Part shown: in pieces, positions 16,689 through 25,684 of the stretch | Position numbering within the stretch: position 1 is the stretch's first letter | How the letters are laid out: every line of letters begins with the position of its first letter | Source of the DNA: Bacteroidota bacterium | GTDB taxonomy: Bacteria > Bacteroidota > Ignavibacteria > Kryptoniales > JAKASW01 | DNA: 63,836 bases | Reading direction: 5' to 3' | Assembly: GCA_023480735.1 (NCBI GenBank) | Contig: JAMCXB010000054.1 | Coordinates: 1-63,836, forward strand | Made by a program: the position numbers and the translations under genes | The notes under the pieces: generated by a model | The model's input: the letters and a program-made list of their open reading frames with translations, nothing else | Database searches by the model: none | What the model was told of the DNA's origin: nothing

Positions 16689-16719
16689 TCATTTTTGACT
16701 TCTGACCTTTGACTTTCAT
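16689..16719. repeat. Degenerate heptamer repeat, copy 3
   Basis: Reads TTTTTGACTTCTGACCTTTGACTTTC on the plus strand, between the binding-protein stop and the malF start. It matches the copies at 12679 and 15716. Confidence 0.6.
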
Positions 16720-17969
16720 TCGTTCATCTCTTTAATCTTCTCGACAGCGTTCCTCTGCATCTCCTTTGCTGCTCGTTCCGGAGATTCCGTTCCACCCAGC
16801 ACCGCCTGGTAGCTCGGCCTCATCGCATCCCATATCGCCCTCAGCTCGGCAACTATGGGCATCGGCCTGCCGACCTCCATCTGATACTCGGATTCCCTGA
16901 CGATCGTGTTATCCCGCACAGCCGGATCATCATAGGCCTCGATCCTTGTCGGGATGGTATTGAAATGCTTCGTGAATTCTGTTTCGACTTGCACACTGAG
17001 GAAGAATCTTATCAGCTTGACGACTTCATGAATCTTCCATGCGGGGACGGAGGCGTTTATTGAATAGCCTACCGGAGAAACCATAGGCGCGGGCCATAAC
17101 CCGGTCTCCGTGATAAACGGAATCCTGGCAACGCCAAAGTCTAGTCCCGCTTTCTTATAATCTCCGAAGGACCATGGACCGTTGATAATCATCGCAGCCT
17201 TGCCCTCTTTAAACAAAGCGTCTGCCGTCTCGTAGTCGCAGGACTTCGGAATAATCCTGTACTTATCACGAAGCGCCTTCATGAACTTGAGGGCCGAAAC
17301 CATCGCGGGAGTATCGAGGGTCGGATTTCCCAGCGAGTCCATCACCCATCCTCCGCATCCCGTCAGGAAAGGAATGAAGAAATATGGCTCCGTGTAATTC
17401 CAGACCAGCCCGTAGTTGTTCGGCGGGTAAGTGAATTCCTTGCCCATGGAAATCAGTTCGTCCATCGTCTTGGGAGGCTCATGAACAATCGCCTTGTTAT
17501 AGACCAGCATCAGATGATTTCCGATTTTGTCGGCAATCTGATAGAGATGGCCTTGACTGTAGACAAGGGCCTTCCGGTCAAACTTCGAAAGGTATTCTTT
17601 GCTGAAAAGCGTATCGAGCGGCAAAATGATCTGCATTACCTGGAACGGCCCCACCTGATCCGACGGACCGTAAACAATGTCGGGGCCCGCCCCGCCTATC
17701 GCGGCAATCTGGAAACCTGATCGGAGTTCCTCAGTTTCCTTATACAACGCAGTGACCTTGATTCCCGGGTTTTCCGCCATGTATTTGTCAAGCACTGCCT
17801 TGAGAACCACGCGCTCGTCTGGACGCATCTGATGCCAGATGACTATCTGATGAGGATCTTCAAGCGTACTCTTTGCACAGCCACCCAGGAGCATGCCCAG
17901 GGACAAAAGCACAGGAAAAGTGGAATAGTGGAATGATGAAAGAATGAATTTAAAGTCCCGATATTTCAT
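16716..17969 (-). CDS. Sugar-binding lipoprotein of the maltodextrin ABC importer
   Basis: Extracytoplasmic solute-binding protein (MalE/family 1). A lipoprotein signal precedes the lipobox LLGGC; the mature protein starts at that cysteine, about residue 32. The fold is supported by IVIWHQMRPDE, GGAGPDIVYG, YQIADKIGNHLMLVYNKAIV and AAMIINGPWSFGDYKKAGLDFGVARIPF (in pieces), typical of maltose/maltodextrin binders. I chose the ATG at 17969 (MKYRDFKFIL) with GAGG 5-6 bases upstream. The open frame extends 34 codons further but would overlap the preceding gene by 43 bases and give a signal peptide buried in the chain. The region encoding the signal peptide contains GGAATAATG/GGAATAGTGG-like repeat text. 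Confidence 0.9.
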   Translation of the reverse strand: MKYRDFKFILSSFHYSTFPVLLSLGMLLGGCAKSTLEDPHQIVIWHQMRPDERVVLKAVLDKYMAENPGIKVTALYKETEELRSGFQIAAIGGAGPDIVYGPSDQVGPFQVMQIILPLDTLFSKEYLSKFDRKALVYSQGHLYQIADKIGNHLMLVYNKAIVHEPPKTMDELISMGKEFTYPPNNYGLVWNYTEPYFFIPFLTGCGGWVMDSLGNPTLDTPAMVSALKFMKALRDKYRIIPKSCDYETADALFKEGKAAMIINGPWSFGDYKKAGLDFGVARIPFITETGLWPAPMVSPVGYSINASVPAWKIHEVVKLIRFFLSVQVETEFTKHFNTIPTRIEAYDDPAVRDNTIVRESEYQMEVGRPMPIVAELRAIWDAMRPSYQAVLGGTESPERAAKEMQRNAVEKIKEMNE

Positions 17970-18028
17970 TATTCCTCGGCTAAGCCCCTTCGAGATAGCA
18001 TTCCAACATTCCATTATACGACGGTCCA

Positions 18029-19831
18029 TCATGGCACAGGAAGTTTCTTCAGACGGAAGTATTTGATCCATTCCTCCCGAGGATAGAGCAACGGCACGGC
18101 GAGTATCTTCCCGCCGAAGCCGATATACCTGAACGTCAGCATTTCAACCGGGGTTACCTTCAGGGAGCGCACATTCTGGTAGGATATCTGCACGTTAGCT
18201 TTCTCGGCAAGTCGTGTGATGTATTCATCCAAAACCCTCTGCTTCTTCATCTGCACCAGCATCTGCTCTGCGACTTCTATGCTGTGACTTATGGTTTCCT
18301 TCGTGACGCCGGATTTCTTTTCAAGCACCACGTAAATCAGGAATCTCCCATGGTTGAATATTGGGCCGTATATGGTTCCGTTCGGCTGATTGGCAAGAAC
18401 CGCTCCGATTTCCGCAAGACGTGAAGCGCGTGTCCATGTCCCGGAAGTATCTGTGATCCCAGCCTTCTTCTTTTCCAGGAGTCTGTCGTAAGTATCCACT
18501 GCATCGTTTATGCTCTCCGCTTCGAAGGTCTTCAGCTTCAACTCGACACCTCTCAGAACCTCGTCCTGATGGGACTCAAAGAATTTATCGACTTCAGCCT
18601 GGGTTACCCTCACCGTATCCGTAACCTCCTGCGACATCCGAGACGACCGGTAAGCGTCCAAAAACATCCGGACATTGTACCTGACTTCCCCCGAATTCTC
18701 CAGACCCAGCTCACGAGCCTTTTTCGACAGGAAGTAGTTCTGAGACATGAATCTCAAGGCGGAGTGCAGGCCTACTGTTATCTGCGGAACGGTCGTGTCC
18801 AAAGAATGGAAGCCGGAAAGTGGAAGTTCGTTCAGAACTTCGCCCAGTGTGATAGCTCCTCCTTTGAAACTCAGAACCGGAGATAGAACCTCGTTCGAAA
18901 AAACCTGTCGCAGGTTCAGTAGGTCCGAAGCATCCAGATAGTAATAAGGATCGAAAGAAGCTGGACGTTTTTGCGAGATCATCTCGTGAATCGCATACAC
19001 AAGCGGACGAAATATGTCATAGTTAACGCTTATTCGGACATCCTTCATGATTTTCATCAGGTATTCTCTACCTAAGACCGTCTCCTTCCTTCCCTGAATG
19101 ATCCTTCCTATCATGCCGAGTATATCGTTGGCTGGCACGCCGGCAAACTTCGGATTGGTCTTTCTCCCAAGTACTCTGAATATTACCCATCCGTCGATCG
19201 TCGGAGTCGGCCTGGAAATGAATCCCCTCGTATGACCGAAGAAAGCTCCTTCAATTTCGGGTGTAGACTCGCCATAACTTATTTCGAGAGTATCATGACC
19301 GATCGAAAGGCTCTCCGCAAGATGATAGATACCGTGCTTCGTAGCGGTAACCGATCCATAGAATCTCCGTGCGTATCCGCTGTCCGGCAGATAGAAAGCA
19401 TCGACGAAATATGAGTACATGGATATCTGAAGGCCGCGTGCTAATTCCACAGCAGTGGGTTTCGTCTCAGGCAAAACCTTCAGCCTGTAGAGTGCATCAC
19501 GCAGAAAGACTTCTTCAGTTTCCCCTGCTAAGGTTTTCTCCTGAGCCGTCAATGGTTCCGGTGAATCCGAGGCTGCCCCAGAGAGGAGCCTTTCGGCTAT
19601 CATCGAATAAAGGAACTCCATCTTTGTAGTGTCGCGGTAGTCCTCACCCGGGTAGATAGAGAGCTCGAAGCGATTCCTGAAATCTTCGCTCGTTATAGGC
19701 TGTCCATTTACGGTAGCTAGAGTATCTATCTTATCCTTGGGCAAGGATTGGACAGGTTTCGACTGACAGTATCCCGCAGATACCAGGCATGAAAACCCAA
19801 GCAGGAAAAAGGCAGACAGATGAGTCTTCAC
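18029..19831 (-). CDS. Periplasmic SurA-like peptidyl-prolyl isomerase/chaperone
   Basis: A 600-residue exported protein (signal MKTHLSAFFLLGFSCLVSAGYCQ, GTG start at 19831). The N-terminal LATVNGQPITSEDFRNRFE is the typical start of a SurA/PpiD-like chaperone domain. The parvulin-like domain is around residues 450-510 (VTQAEVDKFFESHQDEV..., ANQPNGTIYGPIFNHGRFLIYVVLEKKSG in pieces) and looks weakly conserved, so isomerase activity is uncertain. It would help fold or escort outer-membrane and secreted proteins. It lies between the PAP2 gene (79 bases upstream) and the importer genes, in the same direction, which suggests a dedicated foldase for the locus. Confidence 0.8.
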   Translation of the reverse strand: MKTHLSAFFLLGFSCLVSAGYCQSKPVQSLPKDKIDTLATVNGQPITSEDFRNRFELSIYPGEDYRDTTKMEFLYSMIAERLLSGAASDSPEPLTAQEKTLAGETEEVFLRDALYRLKVLPETKPTAVELARGLQISMYSYFVDAFYLPDSGYARRFYGSVTATKHGIYHLAESLSIGHDTLEISYGESTPEIEGAFFGHTRGFISRPTPTIDGWVIFRVLGRKTNPKFAGVPANDILGMIGRIIQGRKETVLGREYLMKIMKDVRISVNYDIFRPLVYAIHEMISQKRPASFDPYYYLDASDLLNLRQVFSNEVLSPVLSFKGGAITLGEVLNELPLSGFHSLDTTVPQITVGLHSALRFMSQNYFLSKKARELGLENSGEVRYNVRMFLDAYRSSRMSQEVTDTVRVTQAEVDKFFESHQDEVLRGVELKLKTFEAESINDAVDTYDRLLEKKKAGITDTSGTWTRASRLAEIGAVLANQPNGTIYGPIFNHGRFLIYVVLEKKSGVTKETISHSIEVAEQMLVQMKKQRVLDEYITRLAEKANVQISYQNVRSLKVTPVEMLTFRYIGFGGKILAVPLLYPREEWIKYFRLKKLPVP

Positions 19832-19910
19832 TGCAGCCCCGATAGCCCTTCTTCTCTTTCGAACAGTAACAGCCCTCTGAATTAGAATATCTGAAGCAGC
19901 CCTGCCTCCT

Positions 19911-20798
19911 CTAGAACTTGAAAGACAAAGTTGCTCCGTACGAATTATTGATCATTGAAAACTGAACCGTCGGCAATTCCCTGTTGAACGGAAGATCCTC
20001 GACGATTCTGGTACTGGCGATCCCGATTATAGATCCTACAAAAACGTCGCTCGGCCAGTGAGCGCTTTCCATGACGCGAGAAATGCCGACCAGAGTGGCA
20101 GTCGAATAGGCAACGTAAGAGACCCACGGCTCATGATAGACGTCCGCAATCGTGGCGGCGGCTGCAAAAATAGTTGCCGTGTGTCCCGACGGGAAAGCAT
20201 CGTAGCTTGCTATGCTCTTACTGCCATTATCGGAATGCCTGAAATAAGAAAGCGGGCCACTCCACTTTCCGCCCTCCTTCGTTGCCATGCTCGGGCGTTC
20301 CCGTCCGAAAATGTTCTTGAGTATCTGAGTCGATATACCGCTCAACAAGAATGACTCCATGCCTATGTTTGCCGCACGGAGTGAAGTATTGTCGCCGGTC
20401 GCAAAGTGATAAAGATAAAAACCGCCGAACAGCCCGATGGAGAAAGTACCAAGCCCCATCATGCTCACAACCGGACTTACTGTAGAAAGGACCGGGCTCC
20501 GCATCCTTATGCCGTGCAAATCCTCATAGACGTCATCGTCAGACTTGAACAGGCCGTATGTTATTGCCAGGCTTCCTCCGGTGAACTCGCTGGTAGTGAA
20601 GAAGAATCCCGGCACTCTCTCATCGATCAGGTTCTGCCACACGTCGCTGCGGGGTACAAGTTTTCCATGATCGTCAGGCGGTCCGTCGCGATAGACATAA
20701 CTGACACTCAGTGTGTCGGCTTTTACACGAGTTCGTGTTTTCGGAAGCGAATGATTGTGCAAAGGAATAAGTGACCAGAAAAGGAGAAATAGAGCCAT
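19911..20798 (-). CDS. PAP2-superfamily phosphatase, membrane associated
   Basis: Type 2 phosphatidic acid phosphatase family, 295 residues. The three signature blocks are all present: KNIFGRERP, the central PSGHT (in YDAFPSGHTATIF), and SRVMESAHWPSDVFVG with the catalytic histidine. Hydrophobic segments are near the amino terminus and around residues 100-160 and 200-260. Likely substrates are lipid phosphates or undecaprenyl diphosphate at the membrane; the sequence does not decide. The start codon overlaps the stop of the amylase gene (TAATG), so the two genes are translationally coupled, a surprising link between a lipid phosphatase and a glucan hydrolase. Confidence 0.88.
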   Translation of the reverse strand: MALFLLFWSLIPLHNHSLPKTRTRVKADTLSVSYVYRDGPPDDHGKLVPRSDVWQNLIDERVPGFFFTTSEFTGGSLAITYGLFKSDDDVYEDLHGIRMRSPVLSTVSPVVSMMGLGTFSIGLFGGFYLYHFATGDNTSLRAANIGMESFLLSGISTQILKNIFGRERPSMATKEGGKWSGPLSYFRHSDNGSKSIASYDAFPSGHTATIFAAAATIADVYHEPWVSYVAYSTATLVGISRVMESAHWPSDVFVGSIIGIASTRIVEDLPFNRELPTVQFSMINNSYGATLSFKF

Positions 20799-23700
20799 TA
20801 TTTCAGCCTCAGCATTTTTTCCACCTTCACGAAATTTCCGGTGGACAGTCTGTAGAAATACACCCCGGAAGCCAAGCCTTGACCGTCGAAAATTACTTCA
20901 TGGATTCCCGGAGCCTGTTCGGAACTGACCGGCGTTCTCACGCACTGACCCAGAATGTCGTACACATCCATTCTTACGAAGGTCCGTTCCGGCAATGTAT
21001 ATCGAATTACCGTCGTCGGGTTGAACGGATTCGGGTAGTTTTGTGATAACGAGTAGCTGGCCGGTACGCCGCCCGGAGCCTTCTCCTCTACTCCTGTCAT
21101 TTGCGGAACACTCATGCGGATGATTGAGTCGCTCAATGCGTATATAGCGGATCCGTAGGCCGGCAGGACTGTCGAGAAGTTGAGCGAGTCATTTGAGAAA
21201 GTGACGGCGTATGAGGTATCGTTGTAGACGTCATTCATATAGTAGGTCTTGCCGTTTGTAACACCGCCTGTGAAATAGACGTTCCTGGAATTACCTCTTC
21301 CTATAAGGGTAATGTTAGCCCTCACCGAGGCACCGCCGAAGTTAGCGAGTACGATGCCGTTCTGGTCCGGATATGGCCGTGTGTACCCATACATCCATGA
21401 ATTGCCCGTCGTTAACCTGAAAAATGTCTGGGTCGAAAAGGCCGGGAATGAGCCTCGAATCCATGCCAACCGCTGGTAATGAGGAGTTAATAGAGTCTTC
21501 CCACCCGCGTTCCAGTCGATAACGCCGCGTCGCCGCTCGTCCAAATTGGTGATACCACGACCGAAGCCGACTTCCTGACCTGAATACAACATCGGGATAC
21601 CGGGAACCGTAAAAATCACCGTTGCCATCGGCATCGTTCTGCCGTATGAGTTATAGATAAACGCAATACGATCCTCATCGTGGTTCTCCATCCCGCGCAG
21701 GAAGAGCGCATTCGGGCCGGGCACAAATCCCATCTTATTGCCGCCGGAGTTTGTCACATACGTATTTAATGTGTTGACGCTTCCCGAGCTTCCAAAGCTG
21801 AATGACTGGACCGAATTGTGGAGCAGGTTCCAGTCATAAGCCGCATCGAGCCCGCCTGCACTGTCTGCATAATTCACCTGCGTTCCGACTCCGGTTCCTG
21901 AGGTCTCGCCCAAAAGAAAGACATCGGGCTTGATATGCTTTAACACCGTCCGCGTTGGTATGCCCATATCAGTCTCGCCGCCGTTGCCTCCATTCGTTCT
22001 GGCATGCGGTCCCCAATAAACATCGAAGCGGTACCCGTCAACCCCCATCTCCTCAATCCACCACTTGTATACGGCATCCATGTAGGTACGCGCGTCCACG
22101 TCGCCCCAGTTGTAATTCAGAAGCTGGTCGCTGAAACCGCCGTAATAAACAAAGTAGTCCGTTGTAATTGATTCGGATAACATGGGGCTATACAATGGAT
22201 TTCTGATCAATTGATGTTGATAGAAATTCCAATAGAATGAGTACGTTCCGAACAGGCGTGCATCCTTCACGAAAGGATGATTGTAACTCGTATGATTAGG
22301 TGTGACATCAAGGATAACCTTCAACCCGATCTCGTGTGCCTTCTCGACGAAATTCCTGAAATCCTCGTTCGTGCCATATTGGGGTGCGACCGTATAGAAG
22401 TCGACTATGTTGTAGCCTGGACCGGGGCCGTTGTCGATGGCCTGGTTGTTCTTCATTACAGGCATTACCCAGATGATGTTGAAACCCAACTGTTTTATGT
22501 AATCCAGTCTTTGCGCCGCGGCGTTTATTGTCTTCTCAGACGTAAATGAGTTGAAGAAGAGCTCGTAGATGCGCCCCATCTTCACCCATTCCGGATTTGA
22601 TGCGTAGGTTGGGAAATAGACGCTGTCGTTCCGATCAAGTGTAAAATAGGACCTGGTCGTGTCCTTGTTCCCGTCCGGATCGGAAACGACAAGAGAGAAA
22701 TAGTACTCACCGGATACGGAAGGCTTTACGATAGGCAACGATTGAGACGTCGCGCCTTGCACGCCGGCAACGGATGACGGGTTAGTCGGGTCGACACTCC
22801 ACAGATAAGTCAGCTTGCCGGTCTGCCCCGAATCGGGCTCGCTGCTATATTCACCCGACATAGTGATGGAACTCCCGCTCGAAGAGAAGCTGATGACCGC
22901 ATTCGGAGAATGATTGACATAATACGTCATCGTGAAAGGGTCTGACTTCAGCGTGTCGCCGGCGGTGTCGGTCGCCAGCGCAACAAAAGTATTCAATCCC
23001 TCCGTGTATGTTGCAGAGAAGGAAAAGCCTCCCCGTTCGGCGAATATTGCGGTAGTGTCTCTGCCATTCTGAACGATCCGAACCCGATGGATTGACGTGT
23101 CCTGTACGGTTCCTGAGAGAATAATCCCGGCCTTCCTCGTTACATGCCCCCCTTGATTCAGGATTTGAATTGTACCCGCCTGCACTATGAATGGAGCTGA
23201 ATCGGAGACTTCGTTTCCTGAAAGGTTCTTTACAGTCAGCCTCACTTTTCTGATCCCGTTCTCCAGAGGAGCCGGAGGAATAAAGGTCAGCCGCTTAGTC
23301 GCCATGTCATACGCCGTTCCGGGGACTTGGTAAACAGTAGAATCGATTACTATTAAGAAAGACGAGGTATCGACTCCATTTGCCAGAGAAGGGAAAATGT
23401 AAGCGGAGATCTTGGGGCGTTGTGAGTTGACAATCCCCGTTACTGAATTGGGGAGAAGATGGTAGATCGTCGGACTGGCAGTGTAAATGATTGAGTTGTT
23501 TTCGTGCTTCAGGTCCTGCAGCGGATTGAGCGGGTCCGACAGCCAAACGGTCCTATTCTCGTTGAACTTGTACTCATAGGCACCAGAGGTAAACCCGTCA
23601 GTTGCCTGCCCGCCGACTCGCAAGCGGACCGTTTTCGTCCACGCGCCAGTCGCCTGGTCTTTCGACATCAAGGCCGACGAACCCGCTGGTATGATGCCGT

Positions 23701-23866
23701 TTACGTTGTTTGCCCAGGAGTTAAACTCGCCAGGCAAATAAACTGCCGATGGAATCCCTTTGGGCACATATGTGAACGTCACATCGACGCTGTCCGCTGT
23801 TTGAGCAAACAGGGGGCCCGACAAAAGGAATATTGTTACAACAAACCCGCTAACATTTCTTGTCAT
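20798..23866 (-). CDS. Secreted multidomain GH13 alpha-amylase with T9SS-type sorting domain
   Basis: Large secreted alpha-glucan hydrolase. In order (numbering from the TTG two codons upstream): signal peptide (to about 24), a CBM48/AMPK-like glycan-binding domain (about 28-130, YLPGEFNSW), two Ig/E-set-like regions (130-320), a PKD-like domain (320-415), the GH13 barrel (about 430-850) and a sorting domain (about 935-1024, YSLSQNYPNPFNPTTVIRY, then ASGVYFYRL and KMLRLK). The barrel has DVTPNHT, the nucleophile in GYRFDVYWG (D617), the acid/base in LLGETSG (E656), and NHDEDR. The ATG at 23866 has AGGA 8 bases upstream. The sorting domain implies type IX secretion and cell-surface or extracellular action on starch. 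Confidence 0.92.
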   Translation of the reverse strand: MTRNVSGFVVTIFLLSGPLFAQTADSVDVTFTYVPKGIPSAVYLPGEFNSWANNVNGIIPAGSSALMSKDQATGAWTKTVRLRVGGQATDGFTSGAYEYKFNENRTVWLSDPLNPLQDLKHENNSIIYTASPTIYHLLPNSVTGIVNSQRPKISAYIFPSLANGVDTSSFLIVIDSTVYQVPGTAYDMATKRLTFIPPAPLENGIRKVRLTVKNLSGNEVSDSAPFIVQAGTIQILNQGGHVTRKAGIILSGTVQDTSIHRVRIVQNGRDTTAIFAERGGFSFSATYTEGLNTFVALATDTAGDTLKSDPFTMTYYVNHSPNAVISFSSSGSSITMSGEYSSEPDSGQTGKLTYLWSVDPTNPSSVAGVQGATSQSLPIVKPSVSGEYYFSLVVSDPDGNKDTTRSYFTLDRNDSVYFPTYASNPEWVKMGRIYELFFNSFTSEKTINAAAQRLDYIKQLGFNIIWVMPVMKNNQAIDNGPGPGYNIVDFYTVAPQYGTNEDFRNFVEKAHEIGLKVILDVTPNHTSYNHPFVKDARLFGTYSFYWNFYQHQLIRNPLYSPMLSESITTDYFVYYGGFSDQLLNYNWGDVDARTYMDAVYKWWIEEMGVDGYRFDVYWGPHARTNGGNGGETDMGIPTRTVLKHIKPDVFLLGETSGTGVGTQVNYADSAGGLDAAYDWNLLHNSVQSFSFGSSGSVNTLNTYVTNSGGNKMGFVPGPNALFLRGMENHDEDRIAFIYNSYGRTMPMATVIFTVPGIPMLYSGQEVGFGRGITNLDERRRGVIDWNAGGKTLLTPHYQRLAWIRGSFPAFSTQTFFRLTTGNSWMYGYTRPYPDQNGIVLANFGGASVRANITLIGRGNSRNVYFTGGVTNGKTYYMNDVYNDTSYAVTFSNDSLNFSTVLPAYGSAIYALSDSIIRMSVPQMTGVEEKAPGGVPASYSLSQNYPNPFNPTTVIRYTLPERTFVRMDVYDILGQCVRTPVSSEQAPGIHEVIFDGQGLASGVYFYRLSTGNFVKVEKMLRLK

Positions 23867-23990
23867 ATGCAAGATCCTGGAATCTCCGGTCGTGCTTTCT
23901 CGCTGAAGGGTGCGTTGCCGTCTCTAATACCGCAGCCGGGTCGAGGCAATTCCTCCCCGGCGCTCCCTGCAATTCTCGGAATACCATCCC

Positions 23991-24035
23991 CGCCCCGGCC
24001 ACGCGTGTGAGACCGGGACGGGGCGACAAATGTCG
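23991..24035. promoter_or_regulatory. GC-rich hairpin pair between two operon genes
   Basis: Directly after the stop of the upstream gene (24036) lies CGACA-AA-TGTCG (24024-24035), abutting a larger stem CGCCCCG (23991-23997) with CGGGGCG (24019-24025). There is no T-run. It is likely an RNA stem that protects the upstream message or damps read-through into the amylase gene. Confidence 0.5.
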
Positions 24036-25580
24036 TTATTTCATCAATAACATTTTCTTAATGCTTGAGAAATTGCCTGCCTGCAATTTATAGAAATAAA
24101 CTCCGCTTGCAAACCTGCTTCCCTCAAATGTAGCGACGTAGTTGCCTGCACTCTGCCGACCGGCGAACAGTGTCGCGACTTCCTGACCGAGCACGTTGTA
24201 TATCTTCAGAGTCACGAAGCTGCTCCTGGGAATCGAATAATTGATCTGCGTTGTCGGGTTGAACGGGTTCGGGTAGTTCTGGGTGAGGCTAAAGCTTGCC
24301 GGAACTTCGTTTGAGATTCGCTTCACACCGGTTCCAGGATTGTTCGGATCCATGTCACCAAAGTGATTGTATATCCCCTGACTCGTACCGGACAGAACCA
24401 TCGTGTGATTCACGCCGCTCCTCGACTCATTGTCAATGAGGCTTCCATTGCTCACGACTCCGCCTATTGTCAGAGTATCATATCCATCGAAAATGGCGCC
24501 GAACTTGTATTCGACGTAGGAAGACACACCCGGGCTGAAGGTCAGCGTGATTGTCCACCTGTTGTCTCCGGCCAGGCTGTCGCCGTGCGTACCGTCATCA
24601 TACATCCTGTGTAGCTGCGCTGTCGTATCGATTCCGGCGCTCTCGTTGACAGTGTCGGCAAGGGGCCAACCCGACGGCGGCCAGTTCAACGGACGAACAC
24701 TCCCGGTTATCCAGACGTTCTTTACGTTCTTAATCTCCTTGAAGTTTATTCCATCGAAGGCATTGTTCATATCCACGTGGAAAATCACTACATCCTTGTC
24801 GGAGCTAGGTTTGGTAACGTGCAGATTCGGAGTCCATGTGACCGTAGTGTCTGCCGATGGGAACGGGAACGTATGGTTGTCGCCGCTCTCCCATCCGCCA
24901 TTGCTGAAGGGATCAGTACCCGCGCCAAAGAGCTTGAAATTGACTGTCGCACCAATAATACCGGTGAATTGCAGGGTTGTCTCATAAAGGTTCGGGTTGT
25001 CAAAACTCGGAGTCATCGTCTCACCTGCCGCATACCCCCAATTCAGCGGTGGATTCCCACCGACAACGTAAACCGAGTCTATGGCCGGGTTGAAGCCCTC
25101 CGCCAGCATACCTCCTAAATTTGCGACAAATGTGATGTTGACAGTCGCAACCACGCCAGGTTTCTGATTGTTGAAGTAAGCCATCGGAAGCTCCTGAGTC
25201 GCCGCGCTTGTTATGATGTAAGTGCGGTTGTTAATGCTTTCCCAATTGTCGGTAGACGAATTATGGATGACGTACTTGTACTGGATAGTGTCTCCCACTG
25301 CGCTATCGGGGAAAGCAACGTCCAGCGTATAAACAGAATCGTTCGTGGCGCTCTTTGACATCGTGAACTTGGTCCCACCCCAGGTGATGCTGTCACCCGC
25401 CAGCTTCTGGAAATCACCCCGGATGAGCACGCTGTCAGTTGACGGGTCGAAGCTGCCGCTCTGCAACAACGCCCCGATATGAATCTGAAATTTAACACTC
25501 ACAGACGCTTCCGCCGTATTGCCAATGAAGAGCGCCGCCATGAGTGCCAACGCTGCCAAAGCTGTTAACCGCTTTAACAT
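24036..25580 (-). CDS. Secreted three-module beta-sandwich protein, probable starch-binding, T9SS sorted
   Basis: 514 residues: signal peptide MLKRLTALAALALMAALFIGNTAEA, then three similar modules starting near SVSVKFQIHIGALL, VATVNITFVANLGGMLAEG and DKDVVIFHVDMNNAF. Each carries patterns such as VYVVGGNPPLNWG or VWITGSVRPLNWP that resemble CBM20/SusE-like starch-binding folds. A sorting domain closes the protein (FSLTQNYPNPFNPTTQINY ... ASGVYFYKL). I chose the ATG at 25580 for its GAGAGGAG ribosome binding site. No catalytic residues are seen. Position between PorV-like and amylase genes supports a surface starch-capturing role, similar to SusE/SusF by function but not obviously by descent. 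Confidence 0.8.
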   Translation of the reverse strand: MLKRLTALAALALMAALFIGNTAEASVSVKFQIHIGALLQSGSFDPSTDSVLIRGDFQKLAGDSITWGGTKFTMSKSATNDSVYTLDVAFPDSAVGDTIQYKYVIHNSSTDNWESINNRTYIITSAATQELPMAYFNNQKPGVVATVNITFVANLGGMLAEGFNPAIDSVYVVGGNPPLNWGYAAGETMTPSFDNPNLYETTLQFTGIIGATVNFKLFGAGTDPFSNGGWESGDNHTFPFPSADTTVTWTPNLHVTKPSSDKDVVIFHVDMNNAFDGINFKEIKNVKNVWITGSVRPLNWPPSGWPLADTVNESAGIDTTAQLHRMYDDGTHGDSLAGDNRWTITLTFSPGVSSYVEYKFGAIFDGYDTLTIGGVVSNGSLIDNESRSGVNHTMVLSGTSQGIYNHFGDMDPNNPGTGVKRISNEVPASFSLTQNYPNPFNPTTQINYSIPRSSFVTLKIYNVLGQEVATLFAGRQSAGNYVATFEGSRFASGVYFYKLQAGNFSSIKKMLLMK

Positions 25581-25684
25581 GTTTTTACTCCTCTCTTTTG
25601 TTGTGTGATTAGTTAGTAACGTAAATCGCGAAGCACGATCTCGCATACGCGCTGATATTGAAACCAGACTCTGTTTGTCATGAC

